Shown in pieces: positions 55,601 to 64,000 of a stretch of DNA of 64,000 nucleotides; positions within the stretch are counted from its first letter, which is position 1, and every line of letters starts with the position of its first letter. The stretch lies in the NCBI GenBank assembly GCA_964035545.1, contig OZ037767.1, positions 24,633,128-24,697,127 on the forward strand, in the 5' to 3' direction. The DNA is from Bugula neritina. Lineage: Eukaryota > Bryozoa > Gymnolaemata > Cheilostomatida > Bugulidae. A program made the position numbers and the translations under genes. The notes under the pieces were generated by a model, which searched no databases, was not told the DNA's origin, and saw only the letters and a list, made by a program, of their open reading frames with translations.

Positions 55601-58600
55601 TCTTGTTTTAAAACTTCAAAAAGATTTGGTTTAGTTGATTTTTGAAAATTTGAGCTAGAGATTCTGTAGTTTTCAATGACTTCTGCTAAGGTTTTGGTGT
55701 GCTTTACGTGTCTAGGAGAGAGTAACACTTGGTCAGCTGTCTGGTAACAGGTTCAAGATAGTATTGAGAAGTGTGGAGACAACTTCTGAGAACTTGGAGA
55801 AAGCCACAGAGTCTCTCAGACACCTGGGGTTCATCAACTACTTTGGTATGCAGAGATTTGGCACTGCTTCTATTCCAACTTATCAGGTGAGTAATATTCC
55901 CAGAACTTGCCCTAGCTCTAGTGTGATTACACTTCTTAGCTTGAGTATCAACACACTGCATAGCCTTAGTACCAATACACTGCATAGCCTGAGTACCAAT
56001 ACACTGCATAGCCTTAGTACCAATACACTGCATACCCTTAGTACCAACACACTGCATAGCCTTAGTACCAATACACTGCATAGCCTGAGTACCAACACAC
56101 TGCATAGCCTTAGTACCAATACACTGCATAGCCTTAGTACCAATACACTGCATAGCCTTAGTACCAATACACTGCATACCCTTAGTGCGGGTATTCTACA
56201 TATATAGTTGGTACCAACACGCTGTCTAACCATGGTATTAAGTAGACAATTAAAGTTGAGCACTCTCCATCACATACTCTGTGAACCAGCCAGTCATCAT
56301 GTAACTGGTTATTTCTTTGAGTTGAATCACAGTTTAGTATTGTTGCTGGGCTTCGAGTTGCCCTCATCTCGCCTCTCTTTATTACAAAATACTGGAATGC
56401 TGCACTTGGTAATTTAAGTAACATTGCTAGTGAGAGAGCACAACTACTGTGTTTATGTGGAATACTTGATGAGCTCATAAGTTAGCTGCTGCTTGCTTGA
56501 CTTTGACTTAACAGCCGGTTATAATAATAAAATCGAACACACCCTTTGTCATTGCTAACTTTTCTAGCCATCAGCTTTAAAATCAGGTAGATAGAATGTA
56601 TAGGGTAGTTTGGAAAGACGGCAATGAAGTTGCTGATTTATACATTAAATACTTTAGTACTACACGTCATCATCTGGCATAGCCGCATGTAACCTGCAAG
56701 GCCCTGTGCCATGCATCATGCACATATCACTTATATATGCAGTAGTTTTCTTGTTAGTTCTAGTTTTTTTGTTAGACTTTTTATTTAAAGAATATATTTT
56801 AGCAGATTAAATATCTTGTGTGAGACTAATAAAATGTTTACAAGTATTACTAATTATTATGTTATAGATTAGTCAAATGAGATGTGTTGTTTGCTCAATG
56901 TGAAAATAAATACAGTTGATTGAGGTTTGAATCAGTTGCAAAGCTACCCACTAGTTGGAACGTATGTGGAGGGTTCTGTGTTGGAATTGCAGGTAGGTCT
57001 GCATATACTGAAAGGCGAGTTTGACAAGGCAGTGGATCTAATAATGGTTCCACGTTCAACCGACAAGCCACACATCACTGAGGTCAGACGAATATGGATG
57101 GGGAAGAAGGATGCCAAAGCTGTGTTGAAGAAGCTGCCTAAGTCTATGAACATCGAACGGAGACTCATGGAAGGAGTGGTAACCTGCGGGGTGACAAATC
57201 TCTCTGGGGCCCTCGAACGTATACCCAGGTATGGTTACAATCCTCTCATTATGTAGGGCTCACAATAGTATAAACTGAAAAATTTAGGACTTAGTTGATA
57301 TATTCAGTAAACATTTAATTGCATTTTGTGTTAGTGTTGGTTGAGGCAAGTAGAGCTGTTAGTGTTATATTTATTGTAATATATTTTACGTTGTAGAACT
57401 ACCAGACTTCTCTATCTTCACAGCTATCAGAGTCTGGTATGGAATAAAGTAGCGTCTCTAAGAGTGGAGAAATATGGTCTAAAGCCAATGGTTGGTGATC
57501 TGGTATACGTTCAAGGTATGTCTCCACCTGGCCACGCCTACTCTATGTACTACTGTTTGATGTCCTAAGCTATTGCTATTGCTATTAGTGTTACCTTCTG
57601 CTAAATTTCCCATTGTCTTAGTTAACCAAAACAAGAAGTATTTGATTATATGCATTAACTATTATAACTTGGGATAGTTTTTGAATTGTGTAAATTGAAT
57701 AAGATTATCAATGCTAAAGAAACCAAGGTTGTAGCTATTGCATCATAGCACTCGCTTGGGAATCACGTTTTAAGCCTACATATATAGATGCATAAGATTT
57801 TTAAAATTTATTTCAATAAACAATTTGTGATTTTTAAAATTCATTTATACTTTTTTAAATTGTCAATAGCTAATTTCTTTCATTTTCAGAGCTGAAAGCT
57901 GATGATATGAATGTAGACGAGGACGAAGCGACTAGTAGTAGTGATAGGAAGACTAAGCCAGCAGTGAAACACTTGACTGAAGATGAGTTAGAAAAGTACA
58001 CTATATATGACATAGTTTTGCCACTTCCTGGGTACGATGTCGTCCTGCCAGCCAATGAGGTCAGTTTTATCTCACATGAACTTTCTTATATACTAATTTG
58101 CATTTTAATTGAATTTCTCTTCAATTTGCCAGATCCCACTCAAAGAAAACACTTATTTGGTGTTATGGTTAGCATCTGACTGAAGTGTCTAAAATGTCAT
58201 GAATCTTATGTATGGTTGAATTTTTGTTTTGTAAATATGTGACTCTTTCAATGGTTTGTTCTACATGCAGCCCTCACTCTCAACACGGAGTCTAAATCCT
58301 TAACAAATGTCAGTATTCGATTGGATGTGTGGCTGTTGCTACTTTTTTAGTGTTGCATTTCTGTGACTTGCAGTTGAAAGATGCGGTCACAGGTCTACTA
58401 GCAGAAGATAGCCTCTCTTTGGAATCTCTAAAATGCACGAAGAAGGCAAAGGTGTGGTTATCAATACTTTCTTTGATCTCTAGGCTTTACAGCTATATTC
58501 TAATTTTCCATTCTGTATTTATATTTTAACTTATTTGGGGCTGTTTTGGTGTGTTTGCACACAATATCCAAATTGTCTAACCCCCAAACAATCAAAAGCA

Positions 58601-59416
58601 CTGTTTCAGCCACTTTTGTGTGTGCTGTTTGTTCAACTGTGAATCAACTTCTTTGTTGTTTAGTTGTTCTTATCCTGGACTTTTATGTGATACATTAGGA
58701 ATGTATTAGTCACAAATTTATAGCATTTTATGAATTATGTTGATAAATTTGGCTAACTTATGTTAATAAATTAGACTGTTTGCTACTGCAAGTATGGTAG
58801 CAAATGTTGATGACATTCCTGCCAGCTGTTAGTTAGCATAACCATAACAGTACAAAAGGGTGACATTATGTTCATACAGCTGCTGTAAACACTTATTTTG
58901 AGCTGCAGTGTGAACTGGGCATAATAATCTCAGGGTAAGGTTTTCACTCTACCATGAAGTACGGTTTATATGTAATAATATTCCTGCAGCAATACCGCCT
59001 GCCAGGCTCGTACAGGCATGTTATGGTGAAGCCCATCGACCTCACTTCGTCCCTCAGTTACTATGACGACGTGACAGAGGAGCTTGTGCAGTCCGATATG
59101 GACCTTCTCAACAAGCAGGTAACCACCTATGTCAGCATCATCTCTACAACTTAAACCTCATACTTCAAGCTTTTCATTTAATCTGTATTTAGACTAAAAT
59201 ATTTATCGACCACCTTATTAGTTTGTGGATATACTAGAGTTATGTTCACATGCTCTTGTTTATTCTAAGGAGCTGAAACATAAGGATTCGGGGAAGCATA
59301 TGGCTGCCATCTTGGAATTTGGATTACCTTCGTCATGTTATGCTACAATGTTGTTGCGGGAAATTACTAGGGCCGATACTTCTGCGGCCCACCAGACTTC
59401 ACTGAACAAACAATAG
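52679..59416 (+). CDS. PUS7: Pseudouridylate synthase 7 (TruD family), complete
   Basis: Exons: 52679-52735, 52966-53053, 53437-54095, 54320-54412, 54957-55124, 55394-55588, 55716-55886, 56993-57228, 57397-57515, 57890-58059, 58374-58451, 58990-59118, 59222-59416; 785 aa (human about 660). It converts uridine to pseudouridine in tRNA and mRNA. TruD blocks are seen in order: [42 protein letters not shown] with the catalytic Asp, [42 protein letters not shown] and [13 protein letters not shown]. The N-terminus has a basic KKLKL stretch. Exon 3 (659 nt) encodes a Ser/Thr/Asn-rich insert of about 180 residues after the first TruD motif. The exon ending at 55588 uses a GC donor (AAT|GCAAGT); no GT donor fits the phase and the conserved sequence. 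AATAAA lies at 59938-59943. Confidence 0.95.
53515..54055 (+). repeat. Low-complexity Ser/Thr/Asn-rich coding insert in PUS7
   Basis: Codons ACT, AGT, TCT and AAT dominate; degenerate repeats of the type AC-AGTTCTACTG/ACTGATGGTTCT can be seen. It encodes segments such as [16 protein letters not shown] and [19 protein letters not shown] and is predicted to be disordered. A long antisense open frame here mirrors this composition. Confidence 0.8.
55942..56182. repeat. 24-bp minisatellite in a PUS7 intron
   Basis: About ten units of TAGTACCAATACACTGCATAG-CCT, starting 55 bp after the donor at 55887. As the unit is a multiple of three with no stops in several frames, open frames appear on both strands; they are not genes. 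Confidence 0.95.
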
Positions 59417-60502
59417 TTGAGACATCCTGAAGTAATACTGAGTGTATACTGACTGCTGTTGGCTTTTATTGTCAAAATTACTGAATTTTAACAAATATTG
59501 AAGTAGTAGAGCTGTTCGTGTGTTTAAGAAACAATGCCAATGTTGTGAACATTTTTGTACATGTGTAGCTTGAAAAGTAATTTGTCATGTAGAGGTTTTG
59601 TTTACACCCTTTATACTAAGTAACATAGAGTGAATATTTAGCCGCTGTTCCATCAGATCCATCATTCCAATGCAGGCAAGTTATTTTAAATTATAAATAT
59701 TCTATACTATTTTTGATTTTACCAATAACCTATTTAACTGCTGTTCTAAACTTGTTATTTGGTTATTCCATTAGTTGAATTCAAGCTAGAAATGAAAGCA
59801 TGTTCGACGTTTTAATTACTATTTTGCAGCTAGCCACACTCTCGTAGGCAAATGATTGACCATAATTTTGAAAGGTGTTTTTACGTATTATGTTGTACTC
59901 ATTGAATTACATCTACCAACTCTGTTCTCTGTAAAGCAATAAAATGTATTTCCAAACTTTAAGCTAGTCTCCAAATAATAATATTTAAATTAATTAACAA
60001 AAAAGATTTTTGCTATTTAGGTCAAATAACTCTTTCATAATATTATTTTTTTACCCTTCAATAATGCTGCCAATATGATACTATTAAATAGTTAATTGGC
60101 ACCATTAATACTGCAATGACCTCTTAATGTGGAAGTAGTGACACAGCTGTAGATTATTTCTGGCAAGTTGGATAAACACTTACTGACTTTATATGGTATG
60201 AAAATTTATTACACTGAAAATTCCAACAAAATTATAAAGATAACAAATACAAAGCTAATAAATGATGTACAATAATAAAAACAAAACTTAATCTTATTTT
60301 TTTTGCTTTTAGATATAGATTTTCGTAAAAATAAATGCATTTAAGTAACTAACAGTTATTATACAATTACTAAAGAGATAAAAATTCTAAGTGAGTTATT
60401 TCAAGAACTTTTGCTATTCTGTGTGTGACAAGGCTTAGAGATATATATATGTGCAGTTAAAACATAGCTAAGTTGCATAATGAATTAGTGCCAAGCTTTT
60501 CC
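59417..60502. other. Convergent intergenic region between PUS7 and the Cys-rich gene
   Basis: 1.1 kb with both 3' UTRs. Poly(A) candidates are 59938-59943 on the plus strand and 60205-60210 (TTTATT) for the minus-strand gene. No other gene was seen. Confidence 0.6.
59938..59943 (+). terminator. Probable PUS7 poly(A) signal
   Basis: AATAAA about 520 bp after the PUS7 stop codon. Confidence 0.5.
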
Positions 60503-63500
60503 TTATACAACTTTGCCTTTTGCAACGTCAGTGGTTCCTGGGTCAACACATGTTCCTTTTCCTCTTCGGGGGTGTTTCTTGTGTGACGCTTGCTCCGTTG
60601 TCTTGGTAAAGAAACACACTAAACCTAAAAATAGCACCATGTGGAGTGTAAAGAGAAATCTTTGAAAACTCAATGTTGAACAATTTATAACCAAATAAAG
60701 TTGGCTATGTCAGTTACTATTCTTTTTATCACATATGTGCAAAAGAACATCACGAAACAAACAATTAAAGATTGCCTCAAACAAAATCCTTAATACATTT
60801 CAACTCCACAAGTTTACTTGAGTAAATTTGATGACGTGATATAGGAAGATGAATAATGATTTTTGGCAGAACCTGACTTTATGGCCAGCTGTAGGTAGTC
60901 AAGTTACTAGTAACCGTATGACAGTTTGACTAGAGAACTGACTGTTTTCCAGTACTTAGATGTGGCAAACTTCCATCAAAATAATGTACCTTTACACTGG
61001 GAGTAAATACATGGCCCGCACACCTGAGCGGTGGCTTAGACTTTAATCAGTGTTTTCATCATTGGAACAGTATAAGCATAGTCAATATTAGTGTTTCCTT
61101 ATTTCAACAAATAACACACCTGTGATGAGCAATAATCAAAGATGGCTTCTTTTACAAGTATTATCAAAATACAGGAAATCAGGTGAGAGCAGTTACCTTT
61201 CATACACTGGTCTGAAGAATGACATTTCTTGCCAATCGGTTTGTTGTGATTTTTGCCTTTGCAGTGTTTGTGTCCCTTCTTATTGGTGAAGCAGTGCTCT
61301 ACAACAAGGATGGAGTTATCATCTCTGTTGAAATACAGCGCAACTGTGTCATAATACTGATTACTTGCACACTGCTACCTGCATTCACATGTCATAAACA
61401 TATAAGGCATAATATTCACACGTGACTGATGACACATGCATTTTCTTTATATAGGTGACACAACTGGCAGATGGCATACACCAACTACTTATGTATACAT
61501 GTCACACACAGTTACAAAGAGGTACTTAAACTCACGTCCACCACTGCAGTCAGCATCAGTTGTGCACTTAACTCTCATCTTTCTGATGCGTTTATGTAAA
61601 AGTGAAGCTGATTGGTGGGTACCGGCTGGTGCATCTGACTGCATTAGGTTCAACTGAAAGAGAAACGGCTATAACATTATTGGCAGTTATGGCTAGAGAG
61701 GATTTTTGAATCTGATCCAACTCATACCTACGTATGCTCTGCAAATATACTGGTGGTACTTTATAACACAACCATGTAGCCTAACTGAGTTAACATTTCT
61801 ATCTCAGAATAACTAGCAGGTAATGCCTCACAATTCCACATGCTTGTATGCAAGAGATTTACTCATTGCCCTCCATTACCACTCTGTGTAATGACCAGCT
61901 TATGTTATTAGTTGAATGACAGAAATGTTCAAGTCTAGCTAAGTCTGATACTTATGAAAATATTTAATAATAATACTTAGTTGTGCAAGGTATAGATGGC
62001 TATTGAATGATGTAAATTTCTCATTCAATGTATATAATTATAAACAGTTCCATCCACATGACAATGTGTTACATTCTACTTATGCCCCCCTCCTTGTGCT
62101 GCCACCCTGGATACTAGTTACCATCAAGTCCAGTGGAGCATATCACCTAGATACTGCTTAACTTAATTGAGAAAGTAACAATCTCTTTCTCTGCCACACA
62201 GTATAACCACAATTCTTTAGGCATTCTCACTTCTAGTCTAGTTACTTATGAACCTAGCTTTAGTAATTAATCATTGTAATATGACAGACTTCATAGCTTG
62301 TAATTAAGTTTATATAATTATAATAACGGAATAAATAGTTAAACAGTATCTGCCTTTTTCATCAAAAATGTCATTTAAATTGGTTTTTTTATGAAATCTC
62401 AAAAGTTTCCGAATTTATTTATTTGAAACTTGCAGCTTAATATCATGCAACTGACTTCAGTCACCTTTGATGACTCATTGTTAGATTATTTTAGCAGACA
62501 AAGTACTGCCATTACAATTAGTAGTAAAGGAATAGTAGAAACTACCTGACTCTTGGAGCTCTTGGCTGCTTTTGCTGCTTTTTTTGCAGCTCTTTTCTCA
62601 GCTTTAGTCTGAAAATGAAATCACACTTTTCGTTATCATCTTAAAAGGCAAATTTCCCGGACATTACCAAAGCCAAGATAACATATAAACAATCAGTAAA
62701 GTCATTCCCAATTCAATTACCAAAAAATTAAAAAGTATTACAGTTCAATCTAAATTTTTAACATTGTTTAATTTGCATTTGTATACAGGAATTAATTGCT
62801 GATATCTACAAATGAGTATATATAATTCATATGGAAGAAGACAACTCTCCCCTTAATTTTGTTCGTAGTACATACTTCCACTATAGTAATCATAAATTAA
62901 TAAATACATTATATATATATAGAATGGTGAGTTAAATTATTAGTAAATGGAATTCATCATAACGCAATTACCGGTTTGTGAGAAGCAGTATTGTGTGGTA
63001 AAGTAGGTACTGATGTGGGCTTCACCAACTTCTTTGAGGCTGAAGAAATTAGTTGCATAGTTTTAGTTACTTTAACAGCAGTATCTAAAAACGTGAAGAC
63101 ACTGTGATAAAATCATAGTATTATCTATACACCATAGCCTTGAAGTCTGTCAGTAGAAACCTGCTGGTTCCAGGCTATTTTGTCTTCTGTAACAATTATT
63201 AGTGAAATATGCTTGTTTTTGAGGTTTCCAATGACTACGCACAGCTTAGGGTTTAAACTCTAAAAGTTATAACTTGACTTGACTATTTTTCATTTCTCAA
63301 GCTCTTAAGAATGTTATCCAACAAAACCAGATTTGAAAGAATGAAGCTGTATTGAAGTTTATAAGTCTACTCACTCTTTTTAGAGCCTCCGTGTGAAGCC
63401 TACAAAGGTCAAAGGTGAGGATATGATTAGAAGTACAATATAAGATATATTTAACATTAGGATGTGTTGAGAGACAGGCATTTGTTATAGCTAACATATT

Positions 63501-63901
63501 TTGTAAAGATTTCACACAATGAAAAAGTAGCACTAGAAATTCTTAAAATGAATGTTAAAAGAGCCCATTTAGCTGCATGCTACCTACTCTAAAGGTATAA
63601 TGGGAATTTTGTATAAGAAATAATATCAAACTAACATAATATTCTATGAGCTTGAGGATGTAATCACTACATCAAGATCTAGTTGCAACACATAACGGCA
63701 GATGCATCAATTAATTTAAGCTAGATTGCTGATAAACAACTCCTTATGTTACTAACTATTACTTTACCATTTTCCTGGCTCTGATTTCTTTCTTCAGTTT
63801 TCTTAGCAAAGCCTTGGTACTATGCAAAGTGGTTCTTAAAGTTCTGAACTCAGCCTTAAGAGTTCTTTTCTTGGTCTTGGTGGTATCTTTGCTACGGATT
63901 T
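60503..63901 (-). CDS. Cys-rich dickkopf/colipase-like secreted protein (5' end off window)
   Basis: Exons in transcript order: 63901-63768 (continues upstream outside the window), 63399-63375, 63084-62972, 62608-62546, 61653-61536, 61343-61197, 60624-60503. Phases agree throughout. The visible part has a Lys/Arg-rich helix (TLRTTLHSTKALLRKLKKEI), a Lys/Ala linker (TKAEKRAAKKAAKAAKSSKS), then a Cys region: VKCTTDADCSGG, VEHCFTNKKGHKHC, IGKKCHSSDQC, MKGLVCF, GKGTCVDPG. The spacing C-x5-C ... C-x-GLxC ... C resembles the colipase fold of dickkopf C-terminal domains, and an upstream coiled coil recalls DKK3. Only eight of the ten expected Cys are present, because the usual CC pair is replaced. 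No signal peptide can be judged, as the N-terminus is missing. Family assignment is tentative; a role in Wnt signalling is not shown by the sequence. Confidence 0.5.
61654..62545. other. Intron of the Cys-rich gene
   Basis: 0.9-kb AT-rich intron. No coding or RNA feature recognised. Confidence 0.55.
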
Positions 63902-64000
63902 CTACAAATTCATGTGCTTGTATAAAAAATTACAATAATGGTAAATCTCACGATCTGAAATCAAGTCTAAAAGTATCTTTACTACAGAAGCTTGCTATAT

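Noticed and set aside
55704-56263. Open frames of 126-157 aa on both strands with eight-residue repeats
   Set aside because: All derive from the 24-bp intronic minisatellite and overlap a well-supported PUS7 exon.

Overview
This is an AT-rich, intron-dense animal nuclear genome window. Every recognisable gene is split by GT-AG introns (plus at least one GC-AG intron), and the proteins are animal orthologues: acetyl-CoA carboxylase, a KIAA2012-type coiled-coil protein, TMEM258, INIP/SOSS-C, proteasomal PSMC2/Rpt1, mitochondrial ribosomal MRPS22/mS22 and PUS7. A KIAA2012 orthologue and a dickkopf-like secreted protein point to a ciliated invertebrate metazoan; a lophotrochozoan is my guess, but nothing seen here fixes the phylum. 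No bacterial, organellar or clearly viral genes were seen.

Layout: (1) 811-10586, + strand, the 3' part of an acetyl-CoA carboxylase gene covering about 1,127 residues including the whole carboxyltransferase half; its 5' part lies left of the window. (2) 11681-24059, - strand, a complete 21-exon KIAA2012-like gene (1,183 aa). (3) 24804-26567, + strand, TMEM258 (81 aa), head-to-head with gene 2. (4) 26950-29320, - strand, INIP (105 aa), tail-to-tail with TMEM258 over a 382-bp gap that holds a palindromic two-way poly(A) signal. (5) 30067-36365, - strand, PSMC2 (434 aa). (6) 37530-41284, + strand, a small two-helix membrane protein I do not recognise. (7) 42951-49648, - strand, MRPS22 with an acidic Ser/Asp tail. 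(8) 52679-59416, + strand, PUS7 (785 aa) with a long Ser/Thr/Asn-rich insert. (9) 60503 to beyond the right edge, - strand, a secreted-looking Cys-rich dickkopf/colipase-like gene.

The genes do not form one pathway. They are a run of mostly housekeeping genes with alternating orientation: lipid synthesis, N-glycosylation, DNA repair, protein degradation, mitochondrial translation, RNA modification. Intergenic gaps are about 0.4-3 kb.

The unusual content is in non-coding DNA. Several introns begin with tandem repeats that overlap or abut the 5' splice site; in the ACC and MRPS22 genes the repeat unit itself carries the splice donor, so the locus holds several intact and mutated donor copies. 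Large intron and intergenic tracts are degenerate hexamer arrays whose alternating triplets are each other's reverse complements. There is also a small tRNA-derived SINE-like family and a composite dispersed repeat. I found no new enzyme system or defence system; the tandem donors and self-complementary arrays are the best leads.

Exon boundaries were called by eye from splice signals, phase continuity and recalled family sequence. I ran no alignment.
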